45,128 nucleotides of DNA from Bacteroidota bacterium (GCA_023423715.1 JAFAFC010000028.1:1-45128); one strand, 5' to 3'; positions 24,256-33,273 are shown, counted from the stretch's first letter. Numbers and translations are program-made. The notes: generated by a model not told the origin, from the letters alone.

Positions 24256-26139
24256 TTATTCTTCGTTCAGTTCAAGCCAACGCATTTCGTGGTTTTCTAA
24301 TTTTTCAGAAATACTTTCTAAATCTGCAGAAAGCTTGGCGATTTTTTCGTATTCACTTTCGTTGTTTAGGAGTTCCAGAATGGAATTTCGTTTCTTCTCA
24401 AACTCGGGCATTTCTTTCTCAATCGTTTCCAATTCACGTTGTTCTTTGTACGAAAGCTTCTTTTTAGAAGCAGTTTTTTGAGTTGGAGCCACTTCTTTTA
24501 TTTCGGGTTCGGAAACTTTGACCTCAACAGCTTTTTTCTCGTCGGTTTGTTTCTTCTTCCATTCGCGGTATTCGGAGAAATTTCCTGTATAGTTTTTAAT
24601 TTTTCCTTCGCCTTCAAACGCCAAAACATGATCAACAATACGATCCATAAAATAACGATCGTGCGAAACGATTATTAATGAACCTTGGAAATTCAGCAAA
24701 AAGTTTTCTAAAACCGTTAATGTCGGAAGGTCAAGATCATTCGTTGGTTCATCAAAAATCAAGAAGTTTGGATTTTGATACAACACATACATCAAATGCA
24801 AGCGACGTTTTTCGCCTCCTGAAAGTTTAGAAATGGGCGAATATTGCGTTTGATCATCAAACAAAAACAATCGTAAAAACTGCGATGCTGAAATGGTTCT
24901 TCCATTGGCCAATGGGAAGTTTTCGGAGATTTCACGGATGAAATCAATCACGCGTTCGTCTTCTTTATATTGTAAACCTTTTTGAGAAAAATAACCGAAT
25001 TTTATCGTTTCTCCCGTTTCAATTTCTCCCGCATCTTTCGCTTCTAAACCTTGGATAATATTCAGTAAAGTAGATTTTCCAGCGCCATTTTTACCAACAA
25101 TTCCGACTTTTTCACCTCGTTGAAATTGATACGAAAAATCTTTTAGTAAAAGGTTGTCACCAAAACTTTTATCAATATTTCGAAGCTCAAGAATCTTTTT
25201 TCCAAGACGCTTCATTTCAAAATCCAATTCCAAAGCATCTTTTTTAGTATTGGTTTTTGCGACTTTTTCCGTTTCGTAAAACGCATCGATTCTAGATTTT
25301 GACTTAGTTGTTCGTGCTTTTGGCTGGCGACGCATCCATTCTAATTCCTTACGATACAAATTATTCGCTTTGTCAATCGTCGAGTTGAGGTTTTCTTCGC
25401 GAATCATTTTATTTTCCAAATAGGTCGCGTAACTTCCTTGGTGAACGTACAAATTTTGGTCTTCCATTTCCCAAACGATGTCACAAACAGAATCCAAGAA
25501 ATAACGGTCGTGCGTTACGAGCAACAACGTGATTTTTGCTTTACTCAGATAGTTTTCTAGCCATTCTACCATTTCCACATCGAGGTGGTTGGTGGGTTCG
25601 TCCATGATTAACAAGGTGTGGCGATGTTCGGCGCGTGTTTCTGTTAAAAGCTTTGCGAGAGCCACTCTTTTGATTTGACCACCCGAAAGTGTTCCCATCT
25701 TTGCCTGTAAATCAGTGATTTTTAACTGAGACAAAATTTGTTTCATCTCATTTTCAAGATCCCAAGCTTTTTGAAGTTCCATTGCTGCGATCGCATCCGC
25801 CATTTCCTTCGTGTCTTGGGAAATCAACGAATGGTGGTATTGTTTCAAAGCTAAAATCGGTGGCGAATCCAAAGTCATCATGAATTCGTCGATCGTTAAA
25901 TTCGATTCGAAATCGATTTCCTGATCAAAAAGGACAACTTGAATGTCTTTATTAATGGTTACATCGCCTTCATCTGCAATTTCTTTTCCCATCAAAATCT
26001 TTAAAAGTGTCGATTTTCCACTCCCGTTTTTGGCAACGATGGCAATTTTGTCTCCTTCATTAATATTAAAACTAATGTTTTTGAAAAGAGATTTCAAACC
26101 ATACGATTTAGATAGATTTTCTGCAGCAACGTAATTCAT
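24256..26139 (-). CDS. ABC-F family ATPase (Uup-like)
   Basis: The start is the ATG at 26139 (MNYVAAENLSKSYG, 627 residues); an ATG at 26175 adds twelve hydrophobic residues not found in the family. Two ABC domains are present: Walker A VAKNGSGKSTLLK and VGKNGAGKSTLLN, signatures LSGGQIKRVAL and LSGGEKRRLHL, and Walker B MDEPTNHLDVE and FDEPTNDLDLP. There are no membrane segments. An inter-domain linker with basic residues and a C-terminal charged coiled coil (after about residue 545) point to the Uup branch. ABC-F proteins act on the ribosome; Uup affects transposon excision and assembly in E. coli. Role here is inferred. Confidence 0.95.
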   Translation of the reverse strand: MNYVAAENLSKSYGLKSLFKNISFNINEGDKIAIVAKNGSGKSTLLKILMGKEIADEGDVTINKDIQVVLFDQEIDFESNLTIDEFMMTLDSPPILALKQYHHSLISQDTKEMADAIAAMELQKAWDLENEMKQILSQLKITDLQAKMGTLSGGQIKRVALAKLLTETRAEHRHTLLIMDEPTNHLDVEMVEWLENYLSKAKITLLLVTHDRYFLDSVCDIVWEMEDQNLYVHQGSYATYLENKMIREENLNSTIDKANNLYRKELEWMRRQPKARTTKSKSRIDAFYETEKVAKTNTKKDALELDFEMKRLGKKILELRNIDKSFGDNLLLKDFSYQFQRGEKVGIVGKNGAGKSTLLNIIQGLEAKDAGEIETGETIKFGYFSQKGLQYKEDERVIDFIREISENFPLANGRTISASQFLRLFLFDDQTQYSPISKLSGGEKRRLHLMYVLYQNPNFLIFDEPTNDLDLPTLTVLENFLLNFQGSLIIVSHDRYFMDRIVDHVLAFEGEGKIKNYTGNFSEYREWKKKQTDEKKAVEVKVSEPEIKEVAPTQKTASKKKLSYKEQRELETIEKEMPEFEKKRNSILELLNNESEYEKIAKLSADLESISEKLENHEMRWLELNEE

Positions 26140-26157
26140 TCCTAAAAAATTTAACGG

Positions 26158-26165
26158 CAAAAATA
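26158..26165 (-). promoter_or_regulatory. Putative -7 box of the ABC-F gene
   Basis: TATTTTTG on the minus strand matches TAnnTTTG, 18 bases before the ATG at 26139. It would lie inside the reading frame if the ATG at 26175 were used, which supports the inner start. Confidence 0.5.
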
Positions 26166-26271
26166 CGAAAAACAAATCCCTTTCAGAAAAGGATGAGACT
26201 TAGAATTTATTTTAACATCTTATTGTCATTTGGTTTCAAGATTTTTTAGAATATTTGTAAAAAATACGTTC

Positions 26272-27408
26272 ATGAAAAAATTTGCTTTTTTTGTTCTTTC
26301 ATTTTTCTCAATGATTGTTTTTGCTCAAACTATTTCTTTAACAGGAAAAGCAGAAAGAGAATTCAAGAATCAACTCAAAATTATATCGGTTTTTAATTCT
26401 GAGTATAACTCGGATGCCAAAGTTGATGATTCTGTTGCGGTTGTTAACAATCAATTTGTATTTAAAATCCCCAAAACGAAAGACACATTTTATTATCCAT
26501 ATCAATTTGTGGAAGCAATTTCTTCGCGTAGTTTTTATGAAAGTTCTACCTTTTATCTCGGGTCTAATGATGAGGTTGTCCGTATTGATAAAGAGAATTT
26601 TGATGTTGATTATACTAAAGAAACGTCAGTTGCAAAAGATTTTAGGAAGTATAGAGTTTTCACGAGTTCAATTAAAAATGATAAACAAAATGCGGTAAGG
26701 CCTGTTCATGAAGCAATCGAAAAATACGGGAGGGACAATATTCCTAAAGAAATTTTAGATGTGTATTTTTCCACATTGGAGAAGCTTGAGGCAAAAGAAA
26801 ACTTTATGAAAAAGGAGTTTGTGAAGAAAAATCCGAATTCCATCGTTGGTTTTTGGGAGATGGTTTTGCTATTTCGAGCTAAAGGATATTTGGAAGTTTT
26901 TGATGATTTAGAATCCGTTTTTTCGCCGACGATAAAAAAGCAAAATGCAGCAAAAATTTTCTTTGAAAAGATTCGGAATGGAAAGCTTTTAAAAGACGGA
27001 GAAAAGTTTCCTTCAGCAAAATTGAAATCAATTAACCTTGATGCGATAGATTTGGAATTCCCAAAAGCAAAATATACGCTTGTTGATTTTTGGTTCAGTT
27101 CATGCGTTCCGTGTTTACAGGAAATTCCTAAACTGAAAGAGTTGTACAAGGAATATCAACCAAAAGGATTTGAGATTGTGAGCATAGGAACGGATCAAAC
27201 AAAATTTGTAAAAAACCTTCAAAAAGTAATTTCAGAGCGGGGTCTTACTTGGAAAAATGTGTATGATGAAAACGGAAAACAATCAACGCAGTGGGGGATT
27301 TCATCGTATCCAACAAAATATTTGCTTGACGAAAATGGAGTGATTTTAAAGAAAAATCCAAGTTTAGAAGAAGTTGAAGAACTTTTAAAGAAAAAACTGA
27401 AGGATTAA
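26272..27408 (+). CDS. TlpA-like thioredoxin-fold protein, exported
   Basis: The ATG at 26272 gives a clean signal peptide (MKKFAFFVLSFFSMIVFAQ); an upstream ATG at 26230 would put 14 residues before it. The 378-residue product has an N-terminal domain of DUF4369 type (about residues 20-115; probable) and a helical middle. A C-terminal TlpA/AhpC-TSA thioredoxin domain covers about 245-375, with active site CVPC in VDFWFSSCVPCLQEIP and VSIGTD. Such proteins are periplasmic thiol reductants, for example in cytochrome c maturation; the target is unknown. Its TAA overlaps the stop of the convergent GH25 gene in TTAA. Confidence 0.88.
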   Translation: MKKFAFFVLSFFSMIVFAQTISLTGKAEREFKNQLKIISVFNSEYNSDAKVDDSVAVVNNQFVFKIPKTKDTFYYPYQFVEAISSRSFYESSTFYLGSNDEVVRIDKENFDVDYTKETSVAKDFRKYRVFTSSIKNDKQNAVRPVHEAIEKYGRDNIPKEILDVYFSTLEKLEAKENFMKKEFVKKNPNSIVGFWEMVLLFRAKGYLEVFDDLESVFSPTIKKQNAAKIFFEKIRNGKLLKDGEKFPSAKLKSINLDAIDLEFPKAKYTLVDFWFSSCVPCLQEIPKLKELYKEYQPKGFEIVSIGTDQTKFVKNLQKVISERGLTWKNVYDENGKQSTQWGISSYPTKYLLDENGVILKKNPSLEEVEELLKKKLKD

Positions 27409-28274
27409 TCGATTGTCAAACCTTTCAACGACCAAAGTCCATCGTTATACACATTAAGATCAACTTTCGTGTTGATGCCGTGAACGATTCCTTTTTCCGA
27501 AAACTGCCAGAACTCCCAAGGATCTTTATCGGAAGGAATAAGTACGTCATTATAATTGGCTAGCCAAATAGGATAATCATCAAATTCACCTCGTAAATGA
27601 TCCTTGTAAAAGTAGTAATAGGTGTAAATAATAGGCTTGGTTCCGTACTTTTCTTCCATAATTTTGCACCAAACTTTTAGATCGGCGATAAGTTGCTCTT
27701 TCGACTTTCGACGCGGTGCTTTTTCAATATCCAAAACTGGTGGCAGATCGCCACTTTCTAATTGGACATTATCAAGAAAATTATTGGCTTGCTGAATAGG
27801 ATCTTCGTCTGGACGGTAAAAATGATAGGCTCCACGAATCTTTTCATGTTTCTTGGCCAATTCCCAAAACTCATCAAAATGTTTATCCGAACTCGAATTT
27901 CCCATCGTTGAACGCAGTATAACAAAGTCAATAGGAATGGCACCATTAGCGATGGAAAGGCTGTCCCATTGAATGTCTTCCTTTCGTTGATAATGTGAAA
28001 TGTCGATTCCAAACGTTTTATCATTGTATTCCTGAATGATATTTTTGATTCGATTGGTCTCGTATTCGTTGTTTTTTAGTTTTTTATGCTCGAATTTTTT
28101 AAAATACATCGCATAATAAAACGTAATTTTCTCTTTTAGGTAGTAGCCCGTTCCAAGCAAAGCAATGGCAAGTATGGTCAAAAGAATAACGCGGCGCAAA
28201 AGATAATTTTTGCGGCGGTTGAGGTGCCTTTTTCGGGTGGTTTTCTTTTTAGTTCGAGTCGTTTTCTTTGCCAT
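27405..28274 (-). CDS. GH25 family lysozyme-like protein, membrane-anchored
   Basis: The start is the ATG at 28274 (MAKKTTRTKKK, 289 residues), just downstream of a promoter box; longer frames run into the neighbouring divergent gene. The N-terminal 28 residues are strongly basic (repeated Lys/Arg/Thr), followed by one transmembrane helix (about 29-46: ILLTILAIALLGTGYYL), giving an N-in signal anchor. The GH25 catalytic barrel (about 85-285) has FGIDISHYQRKEDIQW at its start and PVLDIEKAPRR with the catalytic Asp-x-Glu pair. GH25 enzymes cut the MurNAc-GlcNAc bond of peptidoglycan. It is expected to act in the periplasm. Confidence 0.92.
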   Translation of the reverse strand: MAKKTTRTKKKTTRKRHLNRRKNYLLRRVILLTILAIALLGTGYYLKEKITFYYAMYFKKFEHKKLKNNEYETNRIKNIIQEYNDKTFGIDISHYQRKEDIQWDSLSIANGAIPIDFVILRSTMGNSSSDKHFDEFWELAKKHEKIRGAYHFYRPDEDPIQQANNFLDNVQLESGDLPPVLDIEKAPRRKSKEQLIADLKVWCKIMEEKYGTKPIIYTYYYFYKDHLRGEFDDYPIWLANYNDVLIPSDKDPWEFWQFSEKGIVHGINTKVDLNVYNDGLWSLKGLTID

Positions 28275-28281
28275 TCGTTTG

Positions 28282-28289
28282 CAAAAGTA
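28282..28289 (-). promoter_or_regulatory. Putative -7 box of the GH25 gene
   Basis: TACTTTTG on the minus strand ends 7 bases before the GH25 ATG at 28274, so the mRNA may be leaderless. It confirms that the 28274 start is preferable to upstream ATGs. Confidence 0.45.
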
Positions 28290-28355
28290 AATATTCATCT
28301 TTAGAATTAGCGATTTTATTTTTTTGGCTTTCGTGAGGATTGGTTTTAAAAACCT

Positions 28356-28363
28356 TAATTTTG
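28356..28363 (+). promoter_or_regulatory. Putative -7 box of the NDH-2 gene
   Basis: TAATTTTG matches TAnnTTTG and lies 13 bases before the ATG at 28377. It is the partner of the divergent box at 28282-28289. Confidence 0.45.
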
Positions 28364-28376
28364 CAAAAAACTTCGT

Positions 28377-29636
28377 ATGCGTGATAAAATTGTTGTTATT
28401 GGTGGCGGATTTGCAGGGCTTAGTTTTGCTAGAAAACTGAGTGGGAAGAGTGGTCAGAAGGTGGTTCTCATTGATCGGGTTAATCATCATATGTTTCAGC
28501 CGTTGTTTTATCAAGTAGCTAGCGGAAGGATAGAGCCTTCAAATATTTCGTTTCCGTTTCGTAAAATTTTTCAGCGTTCAAGGAATGTTCAGTTCCGTAT
28601 GTCGGAGGTAGAACGCATTATTCCTGAAGAAAATAAAATTGTGACTTCCGACGCCGTTTTTTCCTATGATAAATTGGTGATTGCAACTGGTTGTAAAACC
28701 AATTTTTTTGGAAATGAGAAAATGGAGCGTCTTACCTACGGGATGAAAAATACCCAAGAAGCGATTAGTATTCGAAACCAAATATTATTGACTTTTGAAA
28801 AGTTGATTATTGAAAAGTCACGAAGCGATGATGGAAATTGGAATATCGTTATCGTTGGTAGTGGTCCTACGGGAGTAGAATTGGCGGGTGCTTTTGCCGA
28901 AATGAAGAAAGAAGTTCTTCCAAGAGACTATCCGCATATGAATTTTGATCATTTGAAAATTATTTTGGTATCAGCTACCGAAAAACCTTTGGATGTGATG
29001 AGTAAAGAAGCTCAAAATCAGTCTGAAAAGTATTTAAAAGATTTAGGTGTTGATTTTTGGAGTGGTGAACGCGTTGTAGATTACGATGGCGACGTAGTTT
29101 CCATGCAAAGTGGGAAAGTGGTTGCTAGTAATAATGTGATTTGGGCAGCTGGAGTTACGGGGAATGTTATTGAAGGTTTGGGAGAAGATAAAATGGTTCG
29201 AAATCGTTTCATCGTCGATCGTTTCAATAAAATTAAAGGCTACGATTCAATTTATGCGATTGGAGATATTGCGTATATGGAAACGCCAAAATACCCAACG
29301 GGTCATCCTCAAGTCGCGAATGTGGCCTTAAATCAAGGTGCGAATTTGGCGAAAAATTTCCTTAAAAAATCAGAGTCTGATTGGAAGGAATACGAATATA
29401 AAGATATGGGCTCCATGGCGACCATCGGGAAGCATAAAGCCGTTGTTGATCTTCCAAAATGGAAATTCCAAGGAACTTTTGCTTGGTATTTTTGGATGTT
29501 TCTGCATTTGATGCTCATCTTAACAGTTCGAAATAAATTGGCGATTTTCTTCAATTGGATGTGGAGCTATTTTAACAAAGATTCCTCACTACGATTGATT
29601 ATTTTGCCTACAAAAACAAATAAAACGGAACAATGA
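28377..29636 (+). CDS. ndh: Type II NADH dehydrogenase (NDH-2)
   Basis: This 419-residue FAD-dependent flavoprotein oxidises NADH and reduces menaquinone without pumping protons. Two dinucleotide-binding motifs are seen: FAD-binding VVIGGGFAGLSFARKL near residues 4-19 and NAD-binding IVIVGSGPTGVELAGAFAE near 157. Quinone/FAD-site elements include HMFQPLFYQVASGRIEPSNI, WAAGVTGN and YAIGDIAYME. The C-terminal part (WYFWMFLHLMLILTVRNKL) is hydrophobic and probably anchors the enzyme at the membrane face. trmD starts inside its stop codon (ATGA overlap), indicating translational coupling. Confidence 0.95.
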   Translation: MRDKIVVIGGGFAGLSFARKLSGKSGQKVVLIDRVNHHMFQPLFYQVASGRIEPSNISFPFRKIFQRSRNVQFRMSEVERIIPEENKIVTSDAVFSYDKLVIATGCKTNFFGNEKMERLTYGMKNTQEAISIRNQILLTFEKLIIEKSRSDDGNWNIVIVGSGPTGVELAGAFAEMKKEVLPRDYPHMNFDHLKIILVSATEKPLDVMSKEAQNQSEKYLKDLGVDFWSGERVVDYDGDVVSMQSGKVVASNNVIWAAGVTGNVIEGLGEDKMVRNRFIVDRFNKIKGYDSIYAIGDIAYMETPKYPTGHPQVANVALNQGANLAKNFLKKSESDWKEYEYKDMGSMATIGKHKAVVDLPKWKFQGTFAWYFWMFLHLMLILTVRNKLAIFFNWMWSYFNKDSSLRLIILPTKTNKTEQ

Positions 29637-30316
29637 GAATAGATATAATTAGTGTTTTGCCTGAGTTAATGGAAAGTCCATTTCAGGCTTCAATCTTGAA
29701 ACGTGCGATGAATAAAGGTCTTGCTGAAGTTCATTTTCATCAATTGCGTGATTGGAGTGTGGGAAAACACAAGCAAATTGACGATGAGCCTTATGGTGGC
29801 GGAGCCGGAATGGTGATGATGGTAGAGCCGTTGGATAAATGCATCTCCGAACTGAAAGCGGAAAGAAATTACGACGAGATTATTTATTTGACGCCCGAAG
29901 GAAAAACGTTGAATCAGAAAATAGCTAACACCTTTTCTATCAAAGAAAATTTGATGATTATTTGTGGACATTACAAAGGAATTGATCAGCGAGTTCGGGA
30001 TTTACATGTTACTTTTGAACTTTCGATTGGCGATTATGTGCTTACGGGAGGCGAGTTGGCAGCTTGCGTTCTTGCCGATTCGGTTATTCGCCTGCTTCCT
30101 GGAGTTTTGAATGACGAGCAAAGTGCTTTAACAGATAGTTTTCAAGACGATTTGTTGTCACCGCCCATTTACACAAGACCTGATGAATACAAAGGTTTGC
30201 GAGTTCCTGATGTTTTGTTGAGTGGAAATTTCGGTAAAATTGAAGAATGGCGTCATGACGAAGCCGTTCGAATTACGAAAGAACGTAGACCTGATTTGCT
30301 TGAAGATCAGTTTTAG
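29633..30316 (+). CDS. trmD: tRNA (guanine37-N1)-methyltransferase
   Basis: The 227-residue SPOUT methyltransferase makes m1G37 in tRNAs reading CNN codons and prevents frameshifting. Characteristic motifs are RIDIISVLPELMESPF at the start, DDEPYGGGAGMVMM (residues 45-58), IICGHYKGIDQRV, and the SAM-knot sequence IGDYVLTGGELAACVLADS near residue 130. The C-terminal domain helix ends with TKERRPDLL. Its start overlaps the ndh stop by 4 bases (ATGA). It ends with TAG and is followed by a 16-bp hairpin terminator. Confidence 0.96.
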   Translation: MRIDIISVLPELMESPFQASILKRAMNKGLAEVHFHQLRDWSVGKHKQIDDEPYGGGAGMVMMVEPLDKCISELKAERNYDEIIYLTPEGKTLNQKIANTFSIKENLMIICGHYKGIDQRVRDLHVTFELSIGDYVLTGGELAACVLADSVIRLLPGVLNDEQSALTDSFQDDLLSPPIYTRPDEYKGLRVPDVLLSGNFGKIEEWRHDEAVRITKERRPDLLEDQF

Positions 30317-30320
30317 ATAT

Positions 30321-30354
30321 AACAAAATCCACTTCCTAGGAAGTGGATTTTGTT
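30321..30354. terminator. Perfect 16-bp hairpin after trmD
   Basis: A perfect inverted repeat (30321-30336 with 30339-30354, centre CCTAGG) starts 4 bases after the trmD stop. The arms begin and end with A/T-rich sequence, so it can act on both strands, although the T runs are short. Confidence 0.75.
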
Positions 30355-30361
30355 ATTCTTT

Positions 30362-30435
30362 GTCATTCAGAACGAAGCGAAGTGGAGTGATGAATCTCTT
30401 TACAAACTTGAGATTCCTCCTGTCGTCGGAATGAC
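30362..30435. repeat. Hairpin-forming intergenic repeat of flavobacterial type
   Basis: GTCATTC (30362-30368) and GAATGAC (30429-30435) are outer inverted arms, and GAATCTC (30392-30398) and GAGATTC (30410-30416) are inner arms around an 11-base loop. The asymmetric remainder holds GAACGAAGCGAAGTGGAGTG on the left and CTCCTGTCGTCGG on the right. Such GTCATTC...GAATGAC elements are scattered between genes in many Bacteroidetes genomes (recalled, not searched). It sits between the trmD terminator and the convergent GH13 gene. Only one copy is found in this window. Confidence 0.65.
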
Positions 30436-30447
30436 AATTTTGAAAAA

Positions 30448-33273
30448 TTATTTAACAATAACTTTAGCCACAGCGGCTCCGTTATCGGATTTTAGTTGAA
30501 TTAAATAAACTCCGCTTTTGATTCCTGAAATTCGAAGTGATTCTTGACTCTCCGAAGATTTTGCTTTTTGAGAGTGAATCATTTTTCCAGAAAGGTCATA
30601 CACATAAATGGTTGCATTTTTTGCTTTCTTGTATTGGATTTTTATTTCAGATTTTGAAGCTGGATTTTCCAAAATTTGCAATTGCGCTGCATTCGAATTG
30701 GAAACATCCGAAGTTCCTAAATTAGAAGCTTGCGCATCACCTAGAATTCTAAATTCTCCAGGTTGCAGTAAAACAGGAGTCGTTGCTGTTGCAAAACTGA
30801 TCACGTTATTTCCGTTCATCAAATCGTACCAATTTCCTGCAAAAGGAAGTTCTGGATTTACATTTTGAGGTGTTGTGGTGTAGTTGGCAAAAATAGCTAC
30901 ATTTTTTACTTTTCCTGCGGCTAAAGCTGGATTAGAAATGTGAATTTTAGGCATCAAATCACCTGATTTTACTTGGAAGGTTTTCGATTCAAAAATTTCA
31001 TTAGCATTTTTCAAATTCAAAACTTTTGCCCAAGTATCGTAAATGGCTTTTCTTGGCGGATTTACATCGTAACCAAGTGTAAATGCAACAGGTTTTGATG
31101 ATGTTCTGCATCCTGGATCATTTGTTCCATCAGGACATTGATTAATACTGAAATCATAGCCTAATTCTCCGAACTGCCAGATCATTTTTGGTCCTGGAAC
31201 AGCCAGTAAAATTGCACCAATTCCTTTCATTCGATCCAACGCTGTGTTTAAATCTTTAATGTTGTAACCGCCATCTGTTTTTCCATATTGAAGGTTTTTG
31301 TACATCAAACGTTCCTCGTCATGACTTTCACCATAAGCCATATTTCGCATTTCTGTGAAACCATGTGTTGTGTAATTTACACGATCAATATTGCTGCTCG
31401 GAGCCCAAGACATGGTTGTTTCGTTATATGGATGTACCAAGTTGTTCCACATCATGACCCCTTTTCCTTCAGCAGCTTTATAGTTTGCCCACTCTTGCTC
31501 TTCTTGGTCACCACCCAAATGCTCAAAAATAACATACGATGATGGGTCTTGATTCCATTGATAATCGGCATATTGTTTTAAAATGGCAACACGATCCGCT
31601 TGATAAGATCCAGTACAATTTTCGTCAGAAGGCAAGCAATTTTGTGTAAACCCTTTCGTTAAATCCCAACGGAATCCATCAATTTTGTACTCTTTCATCC
31701 AATGTTCAACGACGCGTTTTACGTAGTATTTGGTTTCGTCTTTAGAATGATTGAAATCTTCAAAAACGCTGTACGCGTGTTTTGCTTCTGTATTGAAAAA
31801 AGGGTTAGTTGCCAATGGCGCACCATATCCCGACGGATCATATGTACTCCACATTCGTACCAATGGATTTCTTCGAGTTGCATGATTTAATGCAATGTCT
31901 AATATAACCGCAATTCCATTTTGGTGACAGATATCTACAAATTCTTTGAATTTATCGGCGGTTCCATAGGCTTTGTCAATTGCATAGTGAAAGGATGGGT
32001 TGTAGCCCCAAGAATCATTTCCATCAAACTCCATAATCGGCATTAATTCAATAGCATTGATTCCTAATCCTTTTAAATATGGGATTTTATCAATGGTTGA
32101 TTGCCATGTTCTGCCTTCTGTAAAGTCACGAACAAGAAGCTCGTAAACTGTTAGTTTTTCCTTTGCTGGCTTGGTGAAGTTGGCCACTTTCCAAGGGTAA
32201 TTTGGCATTCCGGTTTGAATTACCGATACGTCAAATCTTTGTCCAGCTGGATAAGTCGGTTTGTTTGGATACGTTGAAGGCGAAATCCATTGATCATCAT
32301 CAGGTGACAAAATCAACGGAGAATAGGGGTCTGCTACAACAATTTTATCGCTTGTTTTGTACTGAAAAGTATAGACTTGTTGAGGCGTAAGGCCAGTAAT
32401 TTCTTTCCAAAATAACTTAGGATTGCTACTATCTACATTCATTAAAGAACTCGAATTGTCTTGCCATCCATTAAAACTTCCAATCACATAAGCGAAATCT
32501 TTTCCAGGTGCATACAAAGCTAAACCAACTTTGGTTGGATCATTCGGGTCGTACGAAATTCCTTGCTGCATGTAGGCTGGCATTGGTGCGACCGTAAGTG
32601 GTGGTTTTTCGTTAATGGTAAATTTTTTCGTGACAACGTTGGTTCCTGCGGTTGCTACTAGTTCAAATTCCTTATTTCCTGATACGGTATAAGGATAGGA
32701 AAAGTTGGTTGAAGGTGTTGCTGCTTGGTAAATGCTTACGCCGTTCGCTTTTAAATCAAATGTCGCATTCGTCGAAGTTGTCGCTGTAATTGTGTACGAC
32801 GAACCTCCCGTTAAAAACTGAATGCTGTTTTCCGCTGGTTGATTCAACGTTAGTTGAAGTTTTCCAACAGTTTGGAAATAGTCAGGCGATTGTTTACTGC
32901 CATTTAAACTTTTAACAAGAAAGCCAATTTGTTTTAAAGATAAACTTTGACTCCCGTAAAAGGCTTTCGGGACAAAACTAATAGTGTAATAACCATTGCT
33001 TTGTCTAGTGAGCTTGTTGACGGCATTAGAGCTGCCCCATGAACCGTTGGTAACGCTGTCGTGCGACGCATTATCCGTGGTAATTCCCCACGACCAAAGG
33101 TATAAATCTTGTGTTCCCCAAGAGGTTTCGTTGATGTTTGTGAACGTGATGGTGATTTGTTCATTTTCGTCGAAACTAGCTGGGGACACGCTATAGGTTA
33201 CATCTATTTTTTGTGCAAACACAAAAATCGAGAAACCCATCAGAAAAAGAAATGAAAAAATAAATTTCTGCAT
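30448..33273 (-). CDS. Secreted GH13 alpha-amylase/pullulanase-like enzyme with T9SS sorting domain
   Basis: The 941-residue protein has a signal peptide (MQKFIFSFLFLMGFSIFVFAQ). N-terminal beta-sandwich modules follow (about 22-350; CBM48-like FAYVIGSFNGWQ and LYAPGKDF near 250). The GH13 barrel covers about 360-780: GINAIELMPIMEFDGNDSWG, VILDIALNHATRRNP, nucleophile Asp537 in DGFRWDLTKGF, acid/base Glu584 in VIFEHLGG, and Asp652 in ESHDEER. A C-terminal T9SS type A sorting domain (about 868-941) ends in GVYLIQLKSDNG and VIVK. It is expected to hydrolyse alpha-glucans outside the cell, secreted or surface-attached by T9SS. Exact linkage specificity is not certain. Confidence 0.95.
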   Translation of the reverse strand: MQKFIFSFLFLMGFSIFVFAQKIDVTYSVSPASFDENEQITITFTNINETSWGTQDLYLWSWGITTDNASHDSVTNGSWGSSNAVNKLTRQSNGYYTISFVPKAFYGSQSLSLKQIGFLVKSLNGSKQSPDYFQTVGKLQLTLNQPAENSIQFLTGGSSYTITATTSTNATFDLKANGVSIYQAATPSTNFSYPYTVSGNKEFELVATAGTNVVTKKFTINEKPPLTVAPMPAYMQQGISYDPNDPTKVGLALYAPGKDFAYVIGSFNGWQDNSSSLMNVDSSNPKLFWKEITGLTPQQVYTFQYKTSDKIVVADPYSPLILSPDDDQWISPSTYPNKPTYPAGQRFDVSVIQTGMPNYPWKVANFTKPAKEKLTVYELLVRDFTEGRTWQSTIDKIPYLKGLGINAIELMPIMEFDGNDSWGYNPSFHYAIDKAYGTADKFKEFVDICHQNGIAVILDIALNHATRRNPLVRMWSTYDPSGYGAPLATNPFFNTEAKHAYSVFEDFNHSKDETKYYVKRVVEHWMKEYKIDGFRWDLTKGFTQNCLPSDENCTGSYQADRVAILKQYADYQWNQDPSSYVIFEHLGGDQEEQEWANYKAAEGKGVMMWNNLVHPYNETTMSWAPSSNIDRVNYTTHGFTEMRNMAYGESHDEERLMYKNLQYGKTDGGYNIKDLNTALDRMKGIGAILLAVPGPKMIWQFGELGYDFSINQCPDGTNDPGCRTSSKPVAFTLGYDVNPPRKAIYDTWAKVLNLKNANEIFESKTFQVKSGDLMPKIHISNPALAAGKVKNVAIFANYTTTPQNVNPELPFAGNWYDLMNGNNVISFATATTPVLLQPGEFRILGDAQASNLGTSDVSNSNAAQLQILENPASKSEIKIQYKKAKNATIYVYDLSGKMIHSQKAKSSESQESLRISGIKSGVYLIQLKSDNGAAVAKVIVK

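Noticed and set aside
28274..28514. Longer GH25 protein starting at 28514
   Set aside because: It would overlap the divergent NDH-2 gene by about 140 bases and read through the intergenic promoters; the ATG at 28274 yields a sensible basic-tail anchor.
30222..30434. Open frame running from trmD through the intergenic repeat (would encode SFRTKRSG...)
   Set aside because: It is out of frame with trmD and covers the hairpin repeat, whose copies commonly create spurious ORFs in flavobacterial genomes.
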